Shown here: piece by piece, positions 21,423 to 29,745 of the stretch
Position numbering within the stretch: position 1 is the first letter of the stretch
Layout: each line of letters begins with the position of its first letter
Assembly: GCF_009796765.1 (NCBI RefSeq)
Contig: NZ_CP047023.1
Coordinates: forward strand, 2,587,501-2,651,500
Source: Paraglaciecola sp. L3A3
GTDB taxonomy: Bacteria > Pseudomonadota > Gammaproteobacteria > Enterobacterales > Alteromonadaceae
Reading direction: 5' to 3'
DNA length: 64,000 nucleotides
Notes under the pieces: generated by a model
What the model was told of the DNA's origin: nothing
Databases searched by the model: none
What the model saw: only the letters and a program-made list of their open reading frames with translations
Position numbers and translations under genes: made by a program

Positions 21423-22400
21423 ATGCAGTCTCAAGAATCAGAATTACGCACACGGTACAATGATAGTACCCGTGGAGTTTATTTTATTGGTACAACTCCC
21501 CCTAAAAGTGACACACCTACAGAGCAAGTGGAAACCATAGCCGATAAACTTCTTGAACGTGTTAGTGATATTGATTTTGACGGATTAATTGTTTATGACA
21601 TTCAAGATGAAGGTTCGCGTATCAGTAAACCTAGACCTTTTCCATTTAAGTCAACACACGACCCAAGATGGTATTCGTCTTTATTAAATGAAAAATCTAA
21701 ACGCCCTGTCATCACTTATAAAAGTGTTATTCAGTCAAATAAAGCCGCCTTTAATGATTGGGCTGAAGAAGCATGGCAAAAATATAATGTTAAAGATGTG
21801 GTGTTGGTGGGCAGTCCTTCTAAGGATGTAAAGCCATCGTTACCATTAAATAAAGCATATGAAACCTTAGTCGAAAGTCAGCATAACTTTTTTATTGGTG
21901 GTGTCACCATAGCAGAGCGCCATGCCAGCAAAGGTAACGAACACGAACGTTTAATAGAAAAACATAAACAAGGTTGTAACTTCTTTATTTCACAAGCGAT
22001 TTATGATCCTCAGGCCACGATAGATTTATTAACCCGTTATGCCCTTGAATGTCAAAAACTCAATCTTAAACCACAACGTATCATTTTGACCTTTTCTCCT
22101 TGTGGTAGTGAAAAAACATTAGAGTTTATTGATTGGTTAGGGGTTAGCGTGCCTGAAGCAACCAGTTTACGCATTTTGAATGCAGAGAAGCCTTTGTATG
22201 AGTCTATTCGTATTTGTAGTAATGGTTTACAACAAATTCTCGATGCAGTGATACCTTATGACTTACCCTTGGGCTTAAACATTGAAAGTTTGACCAATCG
22301 TAAAGAAGAAATCGACGGTTCAATTTTACTGTATAAATTATTACGTTCAAAAATGGACTTCTATTTAGCTAAGCAAGAATTAAAAAATTTAACTAAGTAA
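21423..22400 (+). CDS. methylenetetrahydrofolate reductase-like protein
   Basis: 325 residues resembling the MTHFR TIM-barrel superfamily, with DGLIVYDIQDEGSR near the N-terminus, a central GGVTIAERH segment, and CNFFISQAIYDPQ, similar to the FFTQ segment of MetF. It is divergent from canonical MetF, so the substrate is uncertain; a folate or other one-carbon role is only an inference. The upstream 196 bp contain the GH10 terminator and a presumed promoter, including GACGGCTAAACGTCTA, which is close to palindromic. Confidence 0.55.
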   Translation: MQSQESELRTRYNDSTRGVYFIGTTPPKSDTPTEQVETIADKLLERVSDIDFDGLIVYDIQDEGSRISKPRPFPFKSTHDPRWYSSLLNEKSKRPVITYKSVIQSNKAAFNDWAEEAWQKYNVKDVVLVGSPSKDVKPSLPLNKAYETLVESQHNFFIGGVTIAERHASKGNEHERLIEKHKQGCNFFISQAIYDPQATIDLLTRYALECQKLNLKPQRIILTFSPCGSEKTLEFIDWLGVSVPEATSLRILNAEKPLYESIRICSNGLQQILDAVIPYDLPLGLNIESLTNRKEEIDGSILLYKLLRSKMDFYLAKQELKNLTK

Positions 22401-22470
22401 GTGGATTGCATTATCTCCTATTTTTAATAACAGCACGTTAGTAGACATTCGTTATTTGGACAACAAAAAT

Positions 22471-22836
22471 ATGCCACATGAAATTACCGTTCTTGAAGGC
22501 ACTTCAATAATTAAAATCACATACAATGATGAAGTGTCTCTCGATGAACGGATAAATATGATTACGGAATTAACACTTAATTATATTACGACTAGTCATC
22601 TTAAAATTTTGTTAGATGCAAGAAAACTAGTTAAAAATATGACAGAGACAGAACAAAAGCTCTGGGGAAAATATATAGCATCTAGAGAAGAATTTATTAC
22701 TGCATCTGTAGCAGTACTTGATCAAATCAATATACATATTAATCAGAGTTCAATTAAAATGGCTTATCTAACCGGCCAAAATATTCAACAGTTTCACTGC
22801 GAAGAAACAGCAATAGACTGGCTTAGCAAACAATAA
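22471..22836 (+). CDS. STAS/SpoIIAA-like small protein
   Basis: 121 residues from the ATG at 22471; a TTG at 22456 is an alternative that adds five residues. The alternating hydrophobic strands and helices, with LKILLDARKL in the middle, resemble the SpoIIAA-like STAS-fold proteins often annotated as hypothetical in marine bacteria. It is soluble, with no signal or membrane segment. Its function is unknown. It sits between the MTHFR-like gene and mntP without clear operon spacing. Confidence 0.5.
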   Translation: MPHEITVLEGTSIIKITYNDEVSLDERINMITELTLNYITTSHLKILLDARKLVKNMTETEQKLWGKYIASREEFITASVAVLDQINIHINQSSIKMAYLTGQNIQQFHCEETAIDWLSKQ

Positions 22837-22878
22837 CCACGTCAAAATTACAATTATAATTTTTAATAGAGATACTTA

Positions 22879-23418
22879 ATGATTGAAGTAATTATTCTTG
22901 CCATCGCCCTTAGTATGGATGCCTTTGCGGTATCTATTGGCTTAGGGTCAAAACATATTAATATGTCTAAAACCCTGGCTATTATGGCGGCTATTTATTT
23001 TGGTTTATTTCAAGCTGTAATGCCACTTATTGGTTATTTAGGTGGTAAAGGGCTCTTGTCTTGGGTTGATGCATACTCGGCTATTATTGCTTTTTTGTTG
23101 TTGGTATTGGTAGGCACTAAGATGATTTATGAATCTTTTTCCGTAGAGGAAGATCATGATGTTAAGGTCATCACTAATAAAGTAATGTTTGTCTTAGCCA
23201 TCGCCACCAGTATAGACGCCATGGCAGCTGGATTTTCTTTAACACTTATTGAAATCAATGCATACCTAGCCTGTATTATTATAGGTGTGACTACCGCATT
23301 ATTTAGTTACTCAGGTGTGTATATTGGTGCCAAAAGTGGAACCTGGCTGGAAAGCAAAGCCGAAATAGTCGGTGGTGTCGTGCTGATATTAATTGGCTTT
23401 AAATTCTTGATATTTTAA
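22879..23418 (+). CDS. mntP: manganese efflux pump MntP
   Basis: Exports excess Mn(II) across the inner membrane. 179 residues with about six membrane helices. The family's two charged membrane motifs are present: [12 protein letters not shown] near residue 12 and [11 protein letters not shown] near residue 112, an internal duplication typical of MntP. Only 42 bp separate it from the upstream gene, and I see no manganese riboswitch of the kind found before E. coli mntP. Confidence 0.92.
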   Translation: MIEVIILAIALSMDAFAVSIGLGSKHINMSKTLAIMAAIYFGLFQAVMPLIGYLGGKGLLSWVDAYSAIIAFLLLVLVGTKMIYESFSVEEDHDVKVITNKVMFVLAIATSIDAMAAGFSLTLIEINAYLACIIIGVTTALFSYSGVYIGAKSGTWLESKAEIVGGVVLILIGFKFLIF

Positions 23419-23444
23419 AAGCTAAGCAATATTCGTAATGTTAC

Positions 23445-23484
23445 TGGAAATCTGTAAGGCCAAAAAGTATGCTGCAGATTTCCA
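23445..23484. terminator. hairpin between convergent mntP and S9 peptidase genes
   Basis: TGGAAATCTG (23445-23454) pairs perfectly with CAGATTTCCA (23475-23484) across a 20-nt loop. There is no strong U-tract. Its position between genes ending at 23418 and 23535 suggests a transcription or mRNA-stability barrier. Confidence 0.45.
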
Positions 23485-23534
23485 ATTAGAGTTTCAACAA
23501 CAGTCAATAATGGGCTGTTCTATTTAATTCTGCG

Positions 23535-25448
23535 TTAAATATGTTTCTTCAGAAATTTATCGATTTCTCGCATCGCTTTCATCCGGTTGACTGCGTTACT
23601 TAAATGATGATCGCCTTTATCTAATTCGATAAAAGTCACATCTTTATCTTCGTCTTCCATTTTATCTGCCATATCTTCAGATTGACTGATGGGTACAACT
23701 TTGTCGTATTCTCCATGTATTAATAATACTGGTGCATTAATCTTTGTAACGTGATTAATCGGAGATATATGTTCTAAGTGATCTTCTTCAACATCACCTT
23801 CGGCAATGACTTCTTTCCAATAAGCCACTACCCAATGATCGCTGCCATAGTTGTCCTCTTCCTCTTCTAGCATTTCTTCAACGTCAGATACGCCATTAAT
23901 TGATACCACACATTTATATAAGTCTGGAGTAAATACGGCACCTGCTAGTGCAGCGTAGCCGCCGTAACTAGCGCCAACTATACAAACTCTATCTTTATTA
24001 ATTTTTCCGGATTGCGCTAAATCTAATACCGCATCGGTTAGGTCATCTTGCATTTTTTGACCCCACTCACCTCGACCGGCATATAAATGATTAGAGCCAA
24101 AACCTGAAGAGCCCCTAAATTGAGGTTGAATAACGAGATAGCCCTGACTAGCAAAAAATTGTGCTCGATAGTTAAAGGCAATTTTGTCGTAAGATTCTGG
24201 GCCGCCATGAGGCATTAATATTGCTGGCAAATTTTTTAATTCTTGACCTGTGGGAATAGTAAGTAAAGAAGGTATTTTCATACCATCTCTAGCGGTAAAT
24301 TCATATTTTTCTACATGATGCACACTAGTAGAGGCAATATCTGGACGTTCTGCTGCCAGATATTCTAGTTTTCCTTTGTTATACATTAAATAGTCTCCAG
24401 AGCTCTGCTCTCCATCCATATAGAAAACGATTTTCTCCCAACTAGGTGTATAATCAGTGATAGTAAAAGAATTATTTGGCATCGCTTTTTTAATACCACG
24501 CATTCTGGCATTTAATTTTGGATCAAAAAATTCATAACTAGGTGTAAAGCCAGAATAGCGCACGCCATGAACCACACGCTGAATATCTGTTAAAACAGAT
24601 TCAATATCTTTATCTTCATGACTAAAAATAGGGCCTGCAATCGTTCCGTCAGTCAAAGACATAGTGTAATATGCCCATCTACCCGTTTCTGAATTAGTCC
24701 CTAACATGACTAATTTTTTTCTATCAGGCGTAATACCTACAAAAGACTTAGTTCGATATTCGGTTTCTTCACTAAAGATCAGTTGCCAATCACCAGATAC
24801 TTTAGACTCAATTCTGTGCAGATTATTTTTGTTGTGGAAACGCTCACGAGCAATGACATTGCCCTGTCCATCTAAAAAATAATCAATAGCGTCACTTGTT
24901 CCACTTTGTATTCTTTTGGGTTGTCTTTTTTTGTCTAGCCTTACTTTATACAAACTATAGTTAGCTTGATCTTTATAAGCAGGCATATATGCGTATTTTT
25001 TATCTGGTGATATGCCTAATACTCGGCCTAACTGAGATTGACCTTTATAGATCCCATACCCTTGGATCAATAATTGATGCATTTTTTTAGTGTCAATTTT
25101 GTAAGCAAAGGCTGCGCTGATTTCATGTCGTCCCTTGAATCCACGTATTATGCGTGTTTCTGACGCAATAAAAATTAAAGTATTTTCATCAATAAAGTAA
25201 ATACTATTTGGCTTAACAGAAGAAACATTAACAGCGGCCAATAATTGACCATTAGCCATATCCGTCATCACCACTATATCTCGCTCATTTGATGTATCAC
25301 GGTAAGCTAGTCGTTCTCCACTTGGAGAAATAACAAATAAACTTTTGTCAGGTAATTTTCCATAAGCTTCAAGAGGAACTTGATCGCTGGTGGAATATGT
25401 TGAGAAAGTTAAAAACATGAACAGCAATAGAATGTATAAAATTGGCAC
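23535..25448 (-). CDS. exported S9-family prolyl oligopeptidase-like peptidase
   Basis: Serine peptidase of the prolyl oligopeptidase family, probably dipeptidyl- or acylaminoacyl-peptidase-like. 637 residues. An N-terminal hydrophobic segment (residues 2-18) looks like a signal peptide. A beta-propeller spans about 25-370, and the alpha/beta hydrolase domain fills the rest. The triad is S494 in GASYGGY, D582 in GEYDK, and H614 or H615 in GDHHLS. The segment PHGGPESYD is typical of S9 oxyanion regions. The gene stands alone on the minus strand. Confidence 0.85.
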   Translation of the reverse strand: MPILYILLLFMFLTFSTYSTSDQVPLEAYGKLPDKSLFVISPSGERLAYRDTSNERDIVVMTDMANGQLLAAVNVSSVKPNSIYFIDENTLIFIASETRIIRGFKGRHEISAAFAYKIDTKKMHQLLIQGYGIYKGQSQLGRVLGISPDKKYAYMPAYKDQANYSLYKVRLDKKRQPKRIQSGTSDAIDYFLDGQGNVIARERFHNKNNLHRIESKVSGDWQLIFSEETEYRTKSFVGITPDRKKLVMLGTNSETGRWAYYTMSLTDGTIAGPIFSHEDKDIESVLTDIQRVVHGVRYSGFTPSYEFFDPKLNARMRGIKKAMPNNSFTITDYTPSWEKIVFYMDGEQSSGDYLMYNKGKLEYLAAERPDIASTSVHHVEKYEFTARDGMKIPSLLTIPTGQELKNLPAILMPHGGPESYDKIAFNYRAQFFASQGYLVIQPQFRGSSGFGSNHLYAGRGEWGQKMQDDLTDAVLDLAQSGKINKDRVCIVGASYGGYAALAGAVFTPDLYKCVVSINGVSDVEEMLEEEEDNYGSDHWVVAYWKEVIAEGDVEEDHLEHISPINHVTKINAPVLLIHGEYDKVVPISQSEDMADKMEDEDKDVTFIELDKGDHHLSNAVNRMKAMREIDKFLKKHI

Positions 25449-25640
25449 TTTAATCCTTATAAATAAAATGAATTCCGTTATAAATTTGTTTTTTTATTTT
25501 TAAATACTACTTAATTTTTGACTTGAACTCTAGTGTTGTTAATTATTTGTTAAGCCATTAATGATGCCAAAGCCATTACATACAAGTCTTTTTTCCCATA
25601 CAATAACTACATAAATAAGCTGATTTGTTTCTGGTCTATA

Positions 25641-26894
25641 TTGAATACTCAAATATCTTCTTTTTTTTCAAAAATCATTCGCTCAGCATGTTTGTTCATA
25701 CCTCCTTTAGTGCTTTTTATCGCAATTTGTTTGGGCTATCAAAGCTATGCGATACAACTATCAGAATGGTTTTACAATCTGTATTGGTTAAATTATGTCT
25801 CTTTAGCAATTGCATGTGCGATAGCCTTACAATTTGGCCGTAGTAGATTAGTATATTGTTGTTTTTTATTGTTGTTATTTGTCCCTGAAATCAATCTTCT
25901 ATTAACAAGTTTTTCCAACTATTCTGATTTCCGCCAATACTTCCTTGTATTTACTCTCACTTGGTTAATTTTTACTAGAGATCGCGGTTTTTCTGTTAAT
26001 AACGTTTTGTATAGTTTATTGGTCATTTTGGCTATCGCAGGATTGTCATGGTTGATAGCCACCCAGTTACAGCTTTTCCTTTCAACTAAATTCCAACCTA
26101 TGCAGGATCTAGTATTTCAATATATGCCTAACGTCCGGCATTTAGGCACATCATTGGATATTTTGTTGTATGTATCTTGTGTTTTAGCTTGTTTTATTCG
26201 CTTAGTATGGAAATGCGATAACAACCACAACGCCTTATTTTTAGCATTATTGTTAATTGCACCTTTGCAGATTTCAGATTCAGATACTTTAGTACAATTA
26301 ACTTTATTATTGTTAGCTTGTTTATTTTGTTATGCGGTTATCAAAGACAGTTTTACTATGGCTTTTAAGGATGAACTAACAGGCATTCCTTCACGGCGTG
26401 CCTTAATGCAGTATATGCAAACGCTAGGTCGAAAATATACTGTAGTCATGTCTGATATAGATCATTTCAAAAAGTTTAATGATACATACGGACATGATGT
26501 AGGCGATGAAGTGCTAAAACTGGTGGCGACTAAATTAAGTAAAGTCACAGGAGGTGGTAAAACATTTCGATATGGTGGAGAAGAATTTGTTATCGTATTC
26601 CCTCGAAAAAATGCCCAAGATGTAGTGCCACATGTAGAAATTATTAGACAAACAATTGCTAATTATGGTTTAACATTGAGGACTAAACCAAGGCCAGTTA
26701 AAGCACCTAAGGACACTCAAAAAGCTTCGAAAAAATTAAACCAAGACAAAGACGTCAAAGTCACAAGCAGTTTTGGTGTTGCCCAACGAACGAAAGAAAC
26801 CTATGACTTTACCCAAGTGATGAAGGAAGCTGATGTAGCATTATATGCTGCTAAAAAAGCTGGACGTAATTGTATAAAGGTTGCTAAACAATGA
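25641..26894 (+). CDS. membrane-anchored diguanylate cyclase (GGDEF)
   Basis: Makes c-di-GMP from two GTP. 417 residues. The first 230 residues contain about seven hydrophobic helices, a possible membrane sensor. The GGDEF domain starts at DELTGIPSRRAL, and the active-site loop GGEEF is at residues 312-316. The inhibitory RxxD motif expected five residues before it is absent (the sequence there is TGGG). A basic insertion of about 25 residues (KPRPVKAPKDTQKASKK) interrupts the domain before the conserved SSFGVA. The start is a TTG at 25641; no in-frame ATG occurs near. It overlaps the next gene by ATGA. Confidence 0.88.
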   Translation: MNTQISSFFSKIIRSACLFIPPLVLFIAICLGYQSYAIQLSEWFYNLYWLNYVSLAIACAIALQFGRSRLVYCCFLLLLFVPEINLLLTSFSNYSDFRQYFLVFTLTWLIFTRDRGFSVNNVLYSLLVILAIAGLSWLIATQLQLFLSTKFQPMQDLVFQYMPNVRHLGTSLDILLYVSCVLACFIRLVWKCDNNHNALFLALLLIAPLQISDSDTLVQLTLLLLACLFCYAVIKDSFTMAFKDELTGIPSRRALMQYMQTLGRKYTVVMSDIDHFKKFNDTYGHDVGDEVLKLVATKLSKVTGGGKTFRYGGEEFVIVFPRKNAQDVVPHVEIIRQTIANYGLTLRTKPRPVKAPKDTQKASKKLNQDKDVKVTSSFGVAQRTKETYDFTQVMKEADVALYAAKKAGRNCIKVAKQ

Positions 26895-28156
26895 GTAATA
26901 GAAAATTATTAATTTTGGGCTACGTTTGGCCAGAACCTAATTCTTCGGCAGCTGGCAGTCATATGCTAAGTTTGATAAATTTTTTCTTAACTCAGGGTTA
27001 TAAAATTACTTATGCCAGCCCTGCGCAACAAGGTGAGCATAAAATTGATCTCACTACTTTAGGAGTGGCGGAAGCAGCGATTGAACTAAATTGTAATAGT
27101 TTTGATACATTTCTCAGACAATTATCCCCTGATCTAGTTTTATTTGACCGTTTCATGTTGGAAGAACAATTTGGTTGGAGAGTCAGTCAACATTGTCCTG
27201 ACGCGATTAAAATACTAGATACTGAAGATCTACATTCCTTGCGCCATGCTAGGCACCAAGCGCTTAAACAGAACCGTCCAATGACAGCTGAAGATTTACA
27301 CAACGATTTGGCTAAAAGAGAAATAGCGGCTATATTTCGTTGTGACTTAACCTTAGTGATCTCTGATCATGAAATGGCTTTATTACAACAACACTTTGCA
27401 GTGCCAGCCCATATATTATGTCATTGCCCATTTATGTTAGATGTAGAACAACATGAACCATCGACAATTAACTTTGCAGATAGACAAGATTTCATCAGTA
27501 TTGGCAATTTCAGACACGAGCCAAACTGGGATGCTGTTTTGTGGTTAAAACAAGCTATTTGGCCTTTGATAAGGAAACAGTTACCTAAAGCTGAATTACA
27601 TATTTATGGTGCATATCCTCCTCCAAAAGCTACCCAACTACATAACCCAAAACAAGGTTTTTTAGTTAAAGGTTGGGCTGATGATGCCAAACATGTAATG
27701 CAACAAGCTAAGGTTTGTTTGGCCCCCTTAAGGTTTGGCGCAGGTATTAAAGGAAAATTAGCCGAAGCAATGTGGTGTGGTACGCCCAATGTAACCACAA
27801 ACATTGGAGTCGAAGGTATGACTATGGGACATATTTGGTCAGGCTATGTGACAGATTTAAATATTAGTGATAATCAAGAAGAGCTCGCTGTAAAATTTGC
27901 CGCACAAGCCATAAAACTATATACAGACGAAGGCAGCTGGCAAGATTTTCAAACTACTGGCTATAATTTGATAAAGACTAACTTCAACAAGAATACAATC
28001 CAACATACACTTACAAAAAAATTAAACGCTGCGCAACAAGATCTTAAACAACATAGAGGCCAAAATTTTATTGGCCAAATGTTGCAACATCATCATTTAA
28101 AAAGCACACAATATATGGCGCAGTGGATCGAAGCCAAAAACAAAATGTTTGAATAA
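26891..28156 (+). CDS. GT4-type glycosyltransferase
   Basis: Transfers a sugar from a nucleotide-sugar donor, probably to a surface polysaccharide or lipid. 421 residues, two Rossmann domains (GT-B). The C-terminal donor-binding motif is APLRFGAGIKGKLAEAM followed by GTPNVTTNIGVEGM, typical of family GT4. It begins within the stop codon of the diguanylate cyclase gene (ATGA), so the two are co-translated and c-di-GMP may influence the polysaccharide it makes (inference). It ends 10 bp before the convergent NUP-like gene. Confidence 0.8.
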   Translation: MSNRKLLILGYVWPEPNSSAAGSHMLSLINFFLTQGYKITYASPAQQGEHKIDLTTLGVAEAAIELNCNSFDTFLRQLSPDLVLFDRFMLEEQFGWRVSQHCPDAIKILDTEDLHSLRHARHQALKQNRPMTAEDLHNDLAKREIAAIFRCDLTLVISDHEMALLQQHFAVPAHILCHCPFMLDVEQHEPSTINFADRQDFISIGNFRHEPNWDAVLWLKQAIWPLIRKQLPKAELHIYGAYPPPKATQLHNPKQGFLVKGWADDAKHVMQQAKVCLAPLRFGAGIKGKLAEAMWCGTPNVTTNIGVEGMTMGHIWSGYVTDLNISDNQEELAVKFAAQAIKLYTDEGSWQDFQTTGYNLIKTNFNKNTIQHTLTKKLNAAQQDLKQHRGQNFIGQMLQHHHLKSTQYMAQWIEAKNKMFE

Positions 28157-28166
28157 TATAAATTAG

Positions 28167-29165
28167 TTAAGGAAGTTCAGGTGTTCCTTGCTGCCAAACA
28201 TGCCAGTTAGCGACTATGTGATCCACTATTTTTGACCCTGCCAACACAATATTTTCTACTGTTTCAGCAAAACCACCTGCGGTTTCACCTGGAGCGGGAT
28301 CTAAATGAGCAAGAGTTGATTCGGTTGGATGGCCTTGGTCAAAATTGACAGCTCCCCTCAGACTTAAAATTCTTTTTGTACCATGTAATCTATCAATCAC
28401 TTGGCTCAAGGCTGTCGCTTCCATTTCTGTCATCACATAATCATCAGCACCATATAATTGAGTAATATATTGTGCTTCTGCAGATAAGCCTGGCCCATGA
28501 AAAAATGTGTCACCAGTTATATGAGTTCCCCGTGTAATAGCAGGAGCTCGTCTAGCACTTTTATCTGGATAACGTGTTCTATAAGCTTGAGCACTGGGCG
28601 AGTCTTTTAATTGAATATCTTTACTTAAGGTATATGCCCAATTGACTAAGTTTTCGTTTAAATGATAGCTGCGGATACCCTCATAACCACTACGAGGCAT
28701 AAATGTAGGCTTACCAATTTCGCCTTCTTCGGCCTTCCAGCGATGACCGAGATCATAATCAACTAACCAGGTGCCCCAGCTTACATCTGCTATTGTACCT
28801 TTTGATGGAGGTGTTCCCCCTACTCCACTTAATATGAAGTAACTTTGTGATAAATCAAAATATTCATTTAATAAAATTGCTTGCATAGAAGCAGACGAAG
28901 CAACTTTGCCCATACCTAATACAGAACCACATACGCCTGATTTATTACAAAAAACAGGACCTGCCGCACCTTTAACTTGAATAGGCGCTTGACCATCAAA
29001 ATACTTCAGGTACCAGTGTTGAAATTCACCTGCTTTGTCACCTTTGTTGGCTCCAATTTCAAACATACCGGCGATAAATACTTTAACTTTGATTGGCTGT
29101 TGTGCCGCTGAAGTACTAAGGCTTGCTCCGATTAAAATTACCAGACTCAATAGAGTTTTTATCAC
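28167..29165 (-). CDS. purine nucleoside permease (NUP) family protein
   Basis: 332 residues with a signal peptide ending near STSAA (residue 20). It resembles the NUP family, known from fungal purine nucleoside permeases and found in many proteobacteria as exported proteins. Segments GMFEIGANKG, GVGGTPPSKG, TEMEATALSQ and SLRGAVNFDQG support this; they also recall nucleoside phosphorylase-like folds. Apart from the signal sequence there are no membrane helices, so a periplasmic enzyme or binding protein is more likely than a channel. It follows the thioredoxin-like gene by 19 bp. Confidence 0.75.
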   Translation of the reverse strand: MIKTLLSLVILIGASLSTSAAQQPIKVKVFIAGMFEIGANKGDKAGEFQHWYLKYFDGQAPIQVKGAAGPVFCNKSGVCGSVLGMGKVASSASMQAILLNEYFDLSQSYFILSGVGGTPPSKGTIADVSWGTWLVDYDLGHRWKAEEGEIGKPTFMPRSGYEGIRSYHLNENLVNWAYTLSKDIQLKDSPSAQAYRTRYPDKSARRAPAITRGTHITGDTFFHGPGLSAEAQYITQLYGADDYVMTEMEATALSQVIDRLHGTKRILSLRGAVNFDQGHPTESTLAHLDPAPGETAGGFAETVENIVLAGSKIVDHIVANWHVWQQGTPELP

Positions 29166-29184
29166 AAATTTTTATTCCTAAAGG

Positions 29185-29682
29185 TTACTTATTAAATTGA
29201 TTGGTCGCTTGATTTAGCAAGTCTTTGAATTTTTCAGGATCAAAAGTGAGCGGTAATTGCACCAACTTATCACCAACTTGATTCAATACTAAAAGTGTAG
29301 GAAAACCGTTAACATCGTAACGTTGCATAAAAGCTTCTCCCTCATCAGACTCATATTCGATACGAGTAAACACATAATTTTGATTGATCACCTCTTGTAC
29401 CTTTGAGTTACTCAAAACTTCTTTATCTAGCTTACGGCACGTGGGGCACCAGATAGCGGACATGTCAGCTAATACCAAACGGTTAGAAGACTTTGCCTGC
29501 TCTAATGCGGCGTTATATGACAAATTACCTAAGCCAGTACTGTCATAAGCAGCCTCACCTAAATAACTTTGTACTCCACGATTTACACCAAGCACAATCA
29601 GTACCATAACTAATAATTTGACGAGATTTATAAAGTTTTTTTTATTTAATATTTTATTCGTAGTGTTTTGTACAGAGCTCAT
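29185..29682 (-). CDS. membrane-anchored thioredoxin-like protein
   Basis: Probable periplasmic thiol-disulfide protein, 165 residues. One N-terminal membrane helix (about 20-40) is followed by a thioredoxin fold. The redox pair C79-P-T-C82 in WCPTCRK resembles the C-terminal domain of DsbD and the thioredoxin_7 group, and the cis-proline region reads NGFPTLLVL. It is located between the CsdA-SufE fusion and the NUP-like gene on the same strand. A reductant role is likely; the partner is unknown. Confidence 0.8.
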   Translation of the reverse strand: MSSVQNTTNKILNKKNFINLVKLLVMVLIVLGVNRGVQSYLGEAAYDSTGLGNLSYNAALEQAKSSNRLVLADMSAIWCPTCRKLDKEVLSNSKVQEVINQNYVFTRIEYESDEGEAFMQRYDVNGFPTLLVLNQVGDKLVQLPLTFDPEKFKDLLNQATNQFNK

Positions 29683-29745
29683 ATTTTACCTTTGAAGTGA
29701 CAACACATTCGTGTAATTTTGTTATAGATTGAAGATAGTAAGTAA

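Noticed and set aside
22837..22878. Manganese riboswitch before mntP
   Set aside because: Only 42 bp are available and no yybP-ykoY-like structure is visible.
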